Shown here piece after piece: positions 1 through 12,760 of a DNA stretch of 64,000 bases. Location of the stretch: assembly GCA_002105175.1 (NCBI GenBank), contig MCGE01000010.1, positions 1,426,001 to 1,490,000 of the forward strand, in the 5' to 3' direction. The notes under the pieces were generated by a model. It had not been told where the DNA came from, searched no databases, and worked only from the letters and a program-made list of their open reading frames with translations. The translations under genes and the position numbers were made by a program. Positions within the stretch are counted from its first letter, which is position 1; each line of letters starts with the position of its first letter. The DNA is from Absidia repens. Taxonomy: Eukaryota > Mucoromycota > Mucoromycetes > Mucorales > Cunninghamellaceae.

Positions 1-2256
1 CGACCATGATTACTACTATGCGCCCTGACATTGACCATGCCGATGAATACGTACGAAACACAACCGCCCGTGCCTTCTCTGTGGTGGCGTCTGCTCTTGG
101 TATTCCTGCCTTACTTCCCTTTTTGAAAGCTGTGTGTCGGTCCAAGAAATCATGGCAAGCCCGTCATACTGGTATCAAGATTGTCCAGCAAATCGCCATT
201 CTGTTGGGTTGTGCCATTTTACCTCATTTGAAGAACTTAGTGGAAGCTGTGGCTCATGGATTGGACGATGAACAACAAAAAGTGCGTACGATTACTGCAT
301 TGGCGATTGCGGCTTTAGCTGAAGCGGCGGCTCCTTATGGTATTGAATCCTTCGACACGGTGCTCAAGCCTCTATGGACTGGTATCCGCAAACATCGTGG
401 CAAGGGCTTGGCGGCATTCCTCAAGGCTATTGGATTTATCATTCCTTTGATGGACGACGAATACGCGAACTACTACACACGTGAAGTGATGGTGATCTTG
501 ATCCGTGAATTCCAATCTCCTGACGAAGAAATGAAGAAAATCGTGCTCAAGGTGGTCAAACAGTGTGCTGCAACGGATGGTGTGACACCAGCATATATCA
601 AGGAAGACATCTTGCCCGACTTTTTCAAACACTTTTGGGTACGACGTATGGCTCTGGATCGACGCAATTACAAGCAGGTGGTGGAAACAACTGTGGAACT
701 GGCCAACAAGGTGGGTGTCTCGGAGATTGTCGGCCGGATTGTGAACGACCTCAAGGATGAAAGTGAACCCTACCGAAAAATGGTGATGGAAACAATCGAA
801 GCGGTAGTATCGAACCTGGGTGCTGCTGATATTGATCCCCGCTTGGAAGAACTGCTGATTGATGGGATCCTGTATGCTTTCCAAGAACAAACTGTAGAAG
901 ATGTGGTGATGCTCAATGGTTTTGGTACGGTGGTCAATGCTCTTGGTATGCGAATCAAGCCCTACTTGCAACAAATTTGTTATACCATCTTATGGCGACT
1001 GAACAACAAATCTGCCAAGGTGCGACAACAAGCGGCGGATCTGATTTCTCGCATTGCAGTGGTGATGAAGACGTGCGGGGAAGAAAAACTGATGAGTCAA
1101 CTGGGACAAATCCTCTATGAATACCTTGGTGAAGAATACCCCGAAGTGCTTGGCTCGATTCTCGGTGCATTGAAGGGGATTGTGAATGTAATTGGTATGG
1201 CTAGTATGACCCCTCCTATCAAGGACCTCCTTCCTCGTTTGACGCCAATTTTACGAAACCGACATGAAAAGGTACAAGAAAACTGTATTGATCTGGTGGG
1301 GCGTATTGCTGATCGTGGTGCCGAATATGTGTCTGCACGGGAGTGGATGCGTGTCTGTTTCGAATTGTTGGATCTTCTTAAAGCTCACAAGAAAGGCATT
1401 CGTCGTGCTTCAGTCAACACATTTGGGTATATTGCCAAGGCGATTGGCCCTCAAGATGTTTTGGCCACTTTACTGAACAATCTCAAGGTGCAAGAACGTC
1501 AAAACCGGGTGTGTACCACTGTGGCCATTGCAATTGTTGCCGAAACATGTGCTCCTTTCACTGTTTTACCCGCGGTGATGAATGAATATCGGGTGCCTGA
1601 ACTCAACGTCCAGAATGGTGTATTGAAATCTCTGTCCTTTATCTTTGAATACGTTGGAGGTAAGATCACAAAATGAAAGAAAAAAAAAAGCCGAATGTTA
1701 CTGAGGTATATGTATTTATGTACTATTTTTTTTTCATTAATAGAAATGGGCAAGGATTATATTCATGCAGTTACTCCTCTACTTGAAGACGCATTGATTG
1801 ATCGTGATTTGGTTCATCGTCAAACTGCATGTGCTACTATCAAACATATGTCGCTTGGTGTTGTGGGATTAGGATGCGAAGAGCCATTGTTACATTTATT
1901 AAATCACATTTGGCCAAATATCTTTGAAACAAGGTAAAAAAAAAAGATCACTCATAGAGAAGAAGAACTATGTTTATATTGATTGATCCATTTTGTTTTA
2001 TCATATTAGTCCGCACGTTATCAATGCAGTTTTAGAATCTATCGAAGGAATGCGGGTAGCACTTGGGCCAGCAACGATCTTACAATATACACTACAGGGC
2101 TTATTCCATCCCGCTCGAAAAGTCCGCGAAGTCTACTGGAAAATTTACAATTCGCTCTATATTGGTAATCAAGACTCACTTGTACCTTATTACCCCCGTA
2201 TCAATGATGATGAGCAAAATGTATATCAACGCTATGAATTGGATTATGTGCTGTAG
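1..2256 (+). CDS. SF3B1: U2 snRNP splicing factor SF3B1 (SF3b155), 3' part
   Basis: C-terminal HEAT-repeat portion of the largest SF3b subunit, which clamps the U2 snRNA/branch-point duplex in the nucleus. The frame is open from base 3, so the 5' part lies outside the window. Exons end at 1659, then 1744-1933 and 2010-2256 (TAG). The junctions restore the conserved FEYVGEMGKDYI and NIFETSPHVI stretches. The protein follows human SF3B1 almost without gaps to its last residues (YELDYVL). With an offset of 608 residues, the human cancer-hotspot positions R625, N626, H662, K666 and K700 fall on identical residues here; the K700 codon is AAA at 279-281. The family assignment is by recall of the human sequence and is close to certain. 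A T-rich 3' UTR follows. Confidence 0.97.
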
Positions 2257-2582
2257 TTTATTCCTTACGTCCCTCTTTTTTTCCATTATCTATTTTTTAC
2301 TTATTATCCACTTTACCTCTGCTTTATTTATTTTTATTTAAAATTGCCCGTTTATAGACACATCATTCTGTCGTGTAGAATACATTTAGTTTTATATATC
2401 AAAGACATGAAAAATAAAAATTGTTTTTTTGTCCCAATGTATTTCATCATTTGTGATTTGTGATTTGTGATTTTGCGCGATATAGTATCAAACATCCATA
2501 CTAATCACACAAAACGTCTTTGATAACAGATAATCATTGGATACAAATACCCCCATCATCCTTTTTGATTATCTTGATTGTA

Positions 2583-2638
<56 letters not shown>

Positions 2639-2846
2639 AATGGTACTCATATTTATACTGAGCAAGTCAGATAGCAAACACACAAAGAAGAAAAATAAAA
2701 ACAAAGATATCATACATACGAATACATTTGGTTTTTATTTGAAAAGAGCATAATAAATAACAAAAGAAATTGGTCTAAAAGGGCAGATATAATTTTGACG
2801 CTAATATAACACTGGGCTTCTAACTAATTTATAAACTAAGCTCCAT
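2257..2846. other. 3' flank of SF3B1 and convergent gene end
   Basis: AT-rich stretch between the SF3B1 stop and the stop of the minus-strand gene. It contains an uninterrupted run of 52 T at 2585-2636 and three tandem TTTGTGA units near 2451-2472. No gene is seen. Confidence 0.7.
2585..2636. repeat. poly-T tract (52 nt)
   Basis: Pure T run in the intergenic region downstream of SF3B1. It is one of at least eight A/T homopolymers of more than 30 nt in the window, and its length in the assembly should be treated as approximate. Confidence 0.95.
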
Positions 2847-3735
2847 TCAAGTAGATGTGCCGGTCACATTCTTGTCTTGTTCCATGGATTTGTTGACGCT
2901 GATTTCTAATAAGCTACTTAATCGGGAAATCATTGATCGAGGGTCATCCAAAACAGCGGCAGTACATAAAGCATTGTCGTATATCTACAAAAAAATGACA
3001 ATCAGTAATTAACCATTGTACCCTTTACACAAACACAAACATGGAGATCCCTATCAAAAAGTATACAATAGAAAAAAAGGTATGTCAGTGCATATTGATT
3101 TCTCAAACAATGATCAATAATCCAGTGTGCGTGTGCATGCGCATGGGCGTGTGTGTGTGGCGTTTTATAGATTACCTGACAAAAATCCAATTTCATATAG
3201 AGGGTCAATAACAATGAGTAGATAATATAGATATGTATATATTCACCAAGGTGCTTCTACGTACCTCCTTTTCAGAATAGAGCGAGTTTGCTTCAATGTT
3301 CAGTGAGCGTTTTGTTTCCGTCATGAATTCATGCACTTCCTCTATTCCAGTCACTATTTCTTGTTCGCCCTATTCCTAACATGTGGAAAAGGATCAATGA
3401 AACGTAAGTACACTCAGTACACCCTGTTGGATAATCACGAAATCGTGGATGGACTTACAGTTGATGTAAAAGATTCAATTGAGTAACTAGCGACTTGTTG
3501 CCATATATACTTTTGTCCAATACTAGCACTAGACAATACGATACGTCGTATCAAGGGCGTCTTCTGCATGTTTCAAAAAACGAGAAAATGAAGTCAATCT
3601 ACATTTCACTCTTGAGCCACCGTCTTTTTACATATTACCAAAGCACGTTGCCAATCTTTCAAATGTCGTTTCGATTGACGTCTAGCAGTTGTAGTCAATT
3701 TGAGGGAGTGAGGAACGAGCAACTTGTCTTAACAT
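2847..3735 (-). CDS. uncharacterised small helical protein, spliced; 5' end uncertain
   Basis: Not recognised. Three exons are well supported by splice sites and phase 0 joins: 3459-3563, 3265-3369 and 2847-2984 (TGA at 2847-2849). They encode a helix-rich acidic segment containing SIGQKYIWQQVASYSIESF, EIVTGIEEVHEFMTETK and DDPRSMISRLSSLLEISV. The first exon (to 3639) is unclear. A start at the ATG near 3735 fits a 43-nt intron and reads SIETTFERLATCF, then EDALDTTYRIV, then a stop. The competing frame stays open but has no ATG. A single extra base near 3531 would reconcile the two readings. The composition suggests a small coiled-coil or adaptor subunit, but no function can be assigned. Confidence 0.45.
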
Positions 3736-4045
3736 GCCAATTGGTACAAAAAAACAAATGTCAAAAGAGAAAAGAAAATCGATGCAAACTCTCCAATTTG
3801 AATCTCCCCCCTCCCTGCAACCGAGCGGCATTTAAATTCGCCTCCAGCGGATCTGTGGCTATCTATCCTCCAGTCTGTAAAAGAGTTTCATCATTTGCAT
3901 AATATATGGAAAATACACATAGAAGAAATACAGTTTTTATTTTGACAAAGTGTATGCTGGGGGGAGGATGAATGTACTTATATATATATATATATTATAC
4001 GGTGAATGATAGGGAGGAAATGGTGATATTTTCGAAAAAAAAAAA

Positions 4046-4954
4046 TCAGGCATCTACAAACCGGTCATGCAAGTCATCTTGAATCAAAGGAATTAAATCA
4101 TCAATCCGGTCATGCATTTCAGTGACAAGATCTGACCGCATTTCTGCTAAAAGCCTGACATAAAAATGATGCTTCATGCTACCATCCACATCGAAGGACG
4201 TAGGGAGTGACTCGCTACGATGGCCACCGCCGCTACCAAAGAGCTTGCCCCATAGGAAGAAATCAAGACCCCAGCGGCGGCCTTTTCCTTGCTGTTGTTG
4301 TTGATGGTGTTGGCATGTTTGTAGTTGAAATGCAAGATCTGCCAATGCCAAGGTGGGATCCATTTGGACGGTGGTCGTGGAGGAGGTTAATAAAACATGA
4401 TTCAAGGATTCGAGGAACTCGGCAATATCACTTGTGGTCATGTCTGCAGGATACCACCGAGACGATGGCCAATGGGACACCATGTAATCCTGAATCATGG
4501 GTGCTATCCTTCCATACATTTTTGAATGCAAATCATGAAGATACTTCCCGATCCAGTGTGGCATTCGGTGCAGGCATTTGTCTTATAAAAAAAAAAGCTT
4601 GGGACGTTAATATTCACACTCCGCTGAACAGCATAATGTTTTTTTTTTATCACACATACCATGAATGGCTGGCTGATTTGCAAGTAGCATACTCATCTGA
4701 GGTCGATATACAGTGTTCAGTTTATCTTTCGACATGGACCACGTCATTGATAATAAAAAATCTTCACTATGGGAGGATATCACTTCATCAACAAGGTTTT
4801 CATAATGTGTTTGTATATCTTCCATGATCATCACATCCTTGGTTAAACTGGAATCGTCTGCTGGGTTTTGTAAATCAATCAACTGGAATTTGGGTACTGG
4901 GTATGATATAACCATCATGACATTTAATAAAATAAAAATTATCCTGGAATACAT
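4046..4954 (-). CDS. small secreted protein, unknown function
   Basis: Two exons, 4660-4954 and 4046-4581, joined by a 78-nt GT-AG intron, give 276 residues. The chosen ATG (4952-4954) begins with a classic signal peptide (MYSRIIFILLNVMMVISYP), so the product probably enters the secretory pathway. An ATG further upstream would add a polar extension ahead of the signal and is less likely. The mature part has few cysteines, a Gln/His-rich stretch in the middle, and two related acidic amphipathic segments (MYGRIAPMIQDYM and MHDRIDDLIPLIQDDLHDRF), perhaps an internal repeat. No family is recognised; a lineage-specific secreted protein is the best description. Confidence 0.7.
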
Positions 4955-5880
4955 GGCTGTGGTTTCTTGAAAAAGAGATATTGAAATGGGGGAGGGGGGA
5001 AAAAATTGCTCTTTCACTGTGGATTTCCTTTTCATCCTTATATTTATACACAAAGATCATCCGCCGGGATTTAAAGAGGATGGTGATGCCTGAGCTGTTT
5101 ATGCATGTTTGTATGTACATAAAAGTATAAAAATAAAAAGGAGGTTGTACTACCATGTCACTTATCACTGTACCCACGCTTACGAATTTTTTCATTTTCC
5201 ATCACTCTCCTTGGATTGGCTTCGTTTAGTAAGAAAAATAAAAAAATAAAAGCGGTACTGAGTAAGTTTCATCACTAACCATCATTCTGAAAAAAAAAAA
5301 GCTTGTTTATCATATCTGGTAATCGCCAAGGTTTTTTTTTTCAAAACAATAACAAGAACGATAGCGAGCGAACAAATAAGACATTCATACTAGGTATAAT
5401 AATATCATTCAAGTAACAGGAACACATACACGCGCACATACACATACACACATACCCCTGAGAAAACAGGTCCCGCCCCAAAAACAGATCGCCATTGTTT
5501 CGGTTGGTGGATAGTTTCTGATTGCTGGTCTTATTCTACTGTACTACTGGACGATGTTGATGATATTTCATTTCAAAAAAAAAAAAAAAAAAAAAATAGG
5601 AGAAAGGGGCATATAATCACTTAACTTTATTCAATTCAGCCATAAAAGGTTGTTTTTTATATATGTATATACAAAGAATCTAAACTACGGTAAAATATCA
5701 ACGAAAATAAAAAACTATCATATAAAAAATGAGTGGTGAGGGAGGGGAGGGGGGGGGGAGTCATATAATCTATTTTTTTTCAGTAAGCAGCATGTACCTA
5801 AATAAAATGAAAAAAAGGGAAATTGTGAGAGCTGTGTTTCAATTTCATCAACACGACCTCACGTGTCCATCCATCAATTT
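4955..5880. other. intergenic: promoter of secreted protein gene and 3' flank of MMS19
   Basis: Holds the upstream region of the secreted-protein gene and the 3' flank of MMS19, both minus strand. It contains a CA-rich microsatellite near 5424-5455 and a poly-A run at 5575-5596. No convincing ORF is present. Confidence 0.6.
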
Positions 5881-8853
5881 TTACCATTGTTCCCGACAAT
5901 CCACAGCTTCCTTTCTAACCAATCGTTTTTTGTCATCCAACGCCAGGCCTAGTTTTTTGATCACGGTCGTAGCATATGGTTGAAGCATATCCGCCTTGTT
6001 TGTTGATCGTGCAGTACATGCATAGTTGTACAGACAATGAAGAGCATTTTTCCGTACAATCGTCCTATGATGTCCGATAGCCAACTCCAATAACGCATCC
6101 AATAAAGTATCCAGAGAGTAATTTGTAGCATCATCATGGATACCCGTTGTTGTTGTTACTGTGGCGGTGATGGTATGAAAGGATGACCATGGTACAATTG
6201 ATTGAGCCACATTGATCATAGATAAAGTAAGTTCATCATGGTGATGAACAAGTAATGCGGCTATAATGGGTGGCATCAGCTAAGGCAAATAAAAGAACAA
6301 AGTTGTGAGCTGATCATCCTCACCCCCTCCCCTCCTAGGAACTATAGCCACTCCTTTTCTTCGGTGTTATTACCTTTGATATTTCTGAAGCCGGCACTTG
6401 AGTAGGGATGTTAGTAAGAATATGAGACAGAGCCACCAAACAATACAAATGATTATAGTTGGACAAAAACCTTGGGATACAATGCTGGAATATTCTTTGG
6501 CGATAAAGTATCTAAAGATAGAAAATAGAGTTAGTAAAACACGTGGTCATTGTTTTTTTCGATCACTTCTCTTCCTTTTTTCGGCGCGGAGGATTTCTGT
6601 GACTTACAGATACGACTGAATGAGCGTTTCTATTGAGGATCATGCCATCTTGGTGAAGAATGACAGCAAACCCGGCTGCTGCGTTTGGCCCCAAATCATC
6701 ATGTTCGCATAGATCAATCATTTTGTTCAAGAATTCAAATCCCAGGCCATGACCGCGAATAACCAATCCCTTTGTCAACTAGAGGGATAAACACATACAC
6801 AAAGCGAGTTACTATAATTGCAGTTGTTCGCCTATAATAATGTTTTGCTTACCCAAATCAACATTTCTAAAGCCATTTTCTTCTTTGTTATGTTTTGCCC
6901 GCTTAAAAGTGGTTCCAATCGGTCAGATACACATTGTGATATAAAGCGTACCATGTCATCTTTTCCAACAAAAACAAAAAACGAGGATCTATGTGAGCAC
7001 AATGGTACAGGTACGGCGCACCCCACAAAAAAAAAAAAAAAAAAAATCAAAACAATGTTTATACTTACTATTGATCCATTTGTTGACAATAACAGCGGCA
7101 GTTTCAGATAATGCCATTCGTCGTGTATCACAGTTCACATTGACGGCATGCTGGATGAGTTGTTGTAGAAATATATTGACATCAGGAGTTGGCAATCGTA
7201 TCTGAAAAAAAAGAGATGAAGCAGGTGAGAACTATGGAATTCATATATTACCCCCTCCTCGGCCTCTGTAGTTTATATACCTCTTTTCGGCAATTCCCAA
7301 TAATGGCAGGAAAGAAGAGAGTGATATCTCGTTTGCATCGATCTTGATTATCGTCAGCAGTAGTATCAGATAAACTCTATAGAAATACAAAATAGTCATG
7401 TTAGTTTTTTCCATTTTCCAAAGTATCTTGTAAGAGAAAAACGGTAGACACTTACCGCACAAGTTCCAAATAAGCGATAACTGGCATTTTCCGAAACCTG
7501 GTCATTGCCATTTACAAAAAGCGAGAATGCGTTCGATAACATTTGTTCTTGATGACTAATAGATGGGAAAGCATTCAGCAAAAATGAAGAAAGAAAGAAA
7601 AAAGTCCGTCAGTTGAGATACACTTGCGCAAAACGATAAAGTGCGGTATTCTTTACCTTGAATTTGATTTTTGAACAATGATAGCAATGATCAGAGCCAT
7701 TGTATTTAATAGCGTAGGATTGACTTTCCAACAAGTAGGTTCCAGGTTCAAGCTTGATTTGACAGACTCAGTGATGATGGTGGGAAACAAAATGGACTGG
7801 CCAACGTGTAGAATTTCGGGCGTGATTTCGATTTGAGTCATAGTAAAATATAAACATTCGGCTAGTGCGCATGAATAATTTGAGGAAGCCACGTCTACAT
7901 GATAAAAAAAAAAAAAATGATACATCAATCACACATCATTCACTTTTACCTTCGTATTCAAATCTTACCTGATGCCCGACAAGCGATATTTAGTTTAGAT
8001 AATAAAGGTTCAGCAAGAGCACAGAAGATTTTTGGTTCGATCGTTAATATCTTGATGGCTGAGAATATGTCTTGATAGTTGCTATTGTTTGTATTTGAGT
8101 CATCTAGAGCATCCAATAAATATGGCAATGTGTGGCGGATAAGGGCATTTGAATCACGCTTGGACACTATAGCTAGGGTGGATAATACCAGGTGCCTAAG
8201 GAAATCACATTAGAGGTGGCTAGAGATGTGATTTGTAAAAAATTGTTTTTGCATTGTATTACCTTATACTTCGATCGGTATGTAATGATTGACGAGTCAA
8301 ATGAGCCACCGTAATATCAATCTATATATTTGAAAGAGAGAGATTGGGAAATGATAAGTAATTTTTTTTTTTTTTGTCTTGGCAACCTTTTCCTAGGACG
8401 ATAATTACCTCTTGTGCCGACAAAAATCGCTTCATAATCACCATCAACCGAATACCCAATAGACTTTGATAGCGTAGCTGACTGTCAAATGGTTGATTTT
8501 CGTTAACCAAAGATGCAACAAAGATCTGCAGTAGCTGTTGTTTGTATATGGTCAAAGGAGTTTGTAAATCACGATCTTTATGTATATGACATAAAATGAA
8601 AATGTGAGTATCAGGTAATGTAGTTACTTTTCTCTTTATGCGTATAATCTTACCTTTCCCAGTACTATCAATCGACCCGTATAGTGTATTGCTGGCTTCC
8701 AGAATATCGATAAGAATACCCAGCACCGCCTTTTGTCGGCTAACAGGATCAGTCACCTTATATTCTTGATAAAATAAAGGTATCACAGCATTCACCACCA
8801 ATGTACATGCAGGATCTATAAATTCATACCACGCGTATTAAAAAATCGACCAC

Positions 8854-8888
<35 letters not shown>

Positions 8889-9439
8889 TGAAGAGGAGAG
8901 GCAGAAATACTTACCCGAGGCAGAGGCAGCAGCCCGTAGTATAGAAGAGGCAGATTTGGCATTTTTCAATTCAGGTTCTTTCAAGTTTTCAACGGCTTGG
9001 TGTAATAGTGCTTCAATTGCCTTTTCGATAGGATCACGAATATTGACAATACTGATACCAGTGGCGAGTGTAGCGACGACTTGATGGATCGTTGCCAGTG
9101 CAAGGGATTCCATGGACACATCAGAGCTTTGATAGACTTCTTTCACCAATGCTTCAAACAATTCCTGCGCGTGAGGTAAAAGAGCGTGAGCACCATAGGC
9201 TGGAGCGCATAACCGAATCGTATCCATCGTATCTTTCTAAAAAAAAAAAGCAATAATAATAATAATGAGGGTGTTAATAACATGGCTGTATTGTTGAGAG
9301 AAAAGGAAATAAAATTTTGTCAACCTTGGCGCTACCAGTACTTGACAGGAGCTTTTCAATTAACAATGGAGTGGCAAAATAAGCAAAATAAGGAGAGGCA
9401 GCCAAGCAAAGTCTATACAAAGAAACCACACACGCACAT

Positions 9440-9495
<56 letters not shown>

Positions 9496-10697
9496 CAAGG
9501 TAATCGCCGATTTGTTTTTCCATTACCTTAGACCAAGCTTTAATTCTTCTGATGTGATGGCTAAAGGATCATTGGCAGGTGGCGTAAAACTGATAGGAAA
9601 ATAACAAAATACCACGTCAAAGAGATCCTGTTCATGAATCAGATATAGAAAAAAAGGATTAATTGAGTCAATATGCCATTTGTACCTTATAGTGATATTC
9701 CAGTACTTACTTCGACATGCCTTGATATATCCAATTTGTCAATCATAAAACGTACAAGGTCAAACACCAATAAAAGATTTCTAGGATCCTTTTCACCATC
9801 CATAATGGAGATAAATCCTTCAATAAAGTTTATTGTGGAGGATCGATTGATATCTAAGAGAGAGCGAGAAAGAGTCAATGACATAATTGATAAGAAAGCA
9901 TATGGGAGGGGTGTTACCTTTGGCATGTGATTGAAGAAGGTGACCCAGAATACTGAATACCTTGAACCGAACGGCTTGGGTCCATTTCTTCCCCGGAATA
10001 TGAGTAAATAATCTATACAATGATAGGTTTAATCATACGAATATGGACGACTCTCTGTTTAAATCATGACTTACAAATGACATAGAGTGATACAATGTTG
10101 TGTGTTACATAAGTCATGCTTCACCAGTTTGAGAAAAATATCCACGAACCGCGGCACCACTAGCGGTTCCGTGAGCTTGTCATTGACAAATTGTAACAAT
10201 TCATTCACTATACAAAACAAAAACAATGATCAGACAATTTGCGCTAACGATGAAACTGTTTTCATTTCTATTTTTTTTTTTTTACCTCTAGTCGGTGTGA
10301 TAGTTGAAATGCTTGGTGTCACAGTTTGAGCTAGTAAATCGGCACCTACAAGAATAAAAAAAACAAAAGGTTGTTCGGGTGAGTCTCAATCAGTCAAGAG
10401 ATTGGCAATCTTTCATTTACATTTGACACGGGTATCTGTGGGTGTGCTTGTGATTGTCGCTATTGGTAACGCGTTCCAGTAGTGATTGAGTAGTGGTAAG
10501 AGATCTGAGAGTCCATTTGGGGATTTATTCACAACTAATATATATTCAAGTCAAATGAGCTACAGTAGATCAGGAGGCATGAGGGAGCTAAGCATTACTG
10601 TCTTACATAATAGAGTTGATGCCAATAGAGAGGGCGAAATTTTTCGTTCAGAAGAGACTAACCATTGATCTAATATAGACTTGTAATCTTCTTCCAT
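5881..10697 (-). CDS. MMS19: MMS19, cytosolic iron-sulfur assembly targeting factor
   Basis: HEAT-repeat protein of the cytosolic Fe-S targeting complex (with CIAO1 and FAM96B/Cia2), which hands clusters to DNA polymerases, primase and helicases such as XPD. I could join 21 exons in phase: 10607-10697, 10421-10534, 10286-10345, 10075-10207, 9918-10012, 9711-9853, 9527-9627, 9325-9412, 8915-9236, 8654-8815, 8409-8575, 8263-8321, 7969-8195, 7657-7894, 7456-7555, 7281-7376, 7069-7201, 6853-6959, 6608-6778, 6374-6511 and 5881-6279. They total 1047 codons; human MMS19 has about 1030. Diagnostic stretches are ISIMDGEKDPRNLLL and CYFPISFTPPANDP in the N-terminal domain, GPNAAAGFAVIL, and the C-terminal DDKKRLVRKEAV. 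One intron carries a 47-nt homopolymer. The gene looks intact. Confidence 0.95.
9444..9490. repeat. poly-A tract (poly-T in the MMS19 transcript)
   Basis: A run of 47 A inside the MMS19 intron between the exons ending at 9527 and starting at 9412. In the transcript it is poly-U ahead of the acceptor, so it can serve as an extreme polypyrimidine tract. Confidence 0.9.
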
Positions 10698-11085
10698 AAT
10701 AAGTGTGGCACTTACAAAAGAAGGATCGGTCAGAAATAAAAAAAAATAAAAAGGAAAAAGGGACGGAGTAAAAACGAATTCGAGGGAGACAGCGTATTAT
10801 CAGATCCAAAAATCAACAACAAAGGATCTGATTGGCTGGCTTTTAAAAAAATATCATCCAAGTTCCAGCCAATAGCAATAACGGATAAATAAAAGAAAAG
10901 GGCGTTTTTTTATTTCAAAAAGAAAAAATGAGAGCGAGAATTAGAGTGGAGGGTTCCAAAAAATATATAATGTATGTATATAAAAAATAAAAAGCGAAAG
11001 AACTAAACAGGAATAAATAAACTAAAATAACAGAATCATCATAAAATTATAGTGTAGGGAAGAAGACTGTAGAAAAGACTAAAAG
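10698..11085. other. MMS19 promoter region and ERG3 3' flank
   Basis: AT-rich gap between two minus-strand genes. A CCAAT-type box on the minus strand (ATTGG near 10830 and CCAATAG near 10870) is visible but unproven. No ORF is seen. Confidence 0.5.
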
Positions 11086-12332
11086 CTAATGTTGCTTGTA
11101 TTTCCGAGCTTTGGCTTCATCTTCATTTTCAATCGTATCAGCTTCCTTGGATTGAGCAGCCCAGACAGCCTTGTTGTTCCGTAACACAGCATCATATTGT
11201 TCAGCAGTGGGTTGACGATGCGATCCACCCAATTTATCCCAGAATGTAAAGTATTGACCATAGTTGTAGTTGAAGTATAAATGATGGATAGTATGGTGAG
11301 CCGTTGTGTTGATGGTGTCCGAGTGCGAAAAGAAGTTACCTAAATAAAACAAGACAATCAACTTAGTACAACCTTGTTTTACACTCCGTATCCTGTGTGC
11401 CATTTTCCTTACCATCATGAATCAATACAGTCCAAACATTCACAAAGACAAACATAAACATATATAACCATTTATGCATAGGAACCAAAAAGGCATAAAG
11501 ATGATAAGGAATCGATTGGAGGTAACCATCCATAGGGTGGAAAGCATGAGAAGCAAAAGGTGTAGGCACTAGTTGGAAAAAAAAAAAGGGCGCCACGGTG
11601 AATCAAAGTTTTTCCGATGAATTTATTGTGCGATGATTTCTCAATCACTTACCAATCCATTTGTGATGAAGCTAATTCAACAGGAGTAAAGTTCGGTAAG
11701 TACACTATTCCATTGTGATGTGTTTCCTTCTTTTCTCTTTTAAGGAGTATCTTACCTTGTGAAGACTCTTGTAAATAGAAGGATGATGCAAAAATCGATG
11801 AATCCAGTAAATTCCCATATCGGTAATAAATAAGAAGAAGGGTACAGTAGCTAACAAATAACCCCAGTCAGACAAAGTTTGAGGCACACCATCATAAAGT
11901 AAAGAATATCCATTGACTTCACCAAGAAACCAAGGCACAGTAAGAACTATACATAAAAACGAGCATTGAGTATTTTAAATCATCTATTTCCATATATAAT
12001 ATGACCTTACTTGAGAATCCAGGAATGGCACTGACAGCACAGGTAATTTCTTGACGGATTTGGTTTTTCAAAAACTTTGGGTGTTCCATCAACTCCCGAT
12101 CGAATATAAAGTAATAGGAGGCACATGCTGAAGCCAAGTAGAAGAACCAGCCACCTAAGCAAACAATGATGAATATGGTACAAAATTGGCGATAAAGATT
12201 ATCTGGAGTCCAGGCTGAGATGATGAAGTCGGAAGCAATCGAAGTCCCATTGTTAATAAAGCTTGTTGGTAGCACTTTGTTGTAAAGATCATTGAAGACA
12301 TACTCGTCAGCATATTGTACTACGACATCCAT
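11086..12332 (-). CDS. ERG3: C-5 sterol desaturase (ERG3)
   Basis: Endoplasmic-reticulum di-iron enzyme that introduces the C5(6) double bond during ergosterol synthesis. Five exons join in phase: 12011-12332, 11756-11946, 11653-11671, 11413-11568 and 11086-11339, giving 313 residues. The fatty-acid-hydroxylase histidine boxes are all present: [21 protein letters not shown], and HHTIHHLYF near the C terminus. Several hydrophobic segments precede and surround them, as expected for a multi-pass ER protein. The third exon is only 19 nt long and encodes the HHKW part of the second histidine box, so correct splicing is essential for activity. In other fungi loss of ERG3 changes azole response; nothing here suggests loss. 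Confidence 0.95.
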
Positions 12333-12760
12333 GGTATATGTATATATATATATTTTTACTGGATGACAGATAAATATGGAATGTAGAAGGAAAAAAAGAA
12401 GAAAAAAAAAAGTAGAGAAACCAAAAAAAAAAAAAAAAATAGATGGGCCCCAAAACAAAAAAAAATTAAAAAAGCGGTGATCGTTTCTGAGTTTAAAAAG
12501 ATGTGTGTGCTGTCAACGACACCGAAAAGATAAACTACCCTATAATTTCATACCTCACCATCCTATCATATTGACGATTCGTTTATTTGTAATAAAATGC
12601 AAATGCAGTGAAGGCAATGGATCCAAAATGGTATCCGCCGATCATCCCCGGAAATAAAGTATCATTATAGACTACAACTACATATAATAAACTAAAAAAA
12701 AAAACTACCATGTGTATAATAAAGGCTACTGCTACGTATATATAACTAAAAGACGACTAT
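12333..12760. other. ERG3 promoter and DcpS 3' flank
   Basis: 428 nt, AT-rich, with poly-A runs near 12400-12475. A TATA-like stretch lies close upstream of the ERG3 start (about 12340-12353). No gene is seen. Confidence 0.5.

Noticed and set aside
372..974. 200-codon ORF on the minus strand opposite SF3B1
   Set aside because: Shadow frame of a strongly conserved coding exon; its text (His/Phe-rich) has no domain and there is no promoter or splice context.
9274..9498. Poly-Phe and poly-Lys ORFs over the homopolymer at 9444-9490
   Set aside because: Translations of a homopolymer within an MMS19 intron.
10607..10697. Frameshift at the start of MMS19
   Set aside because: The first donor I tried gave a stop, but extending exon 1 to the GTAAGACAG donor at 10606 restores phase, so no indel is needed.
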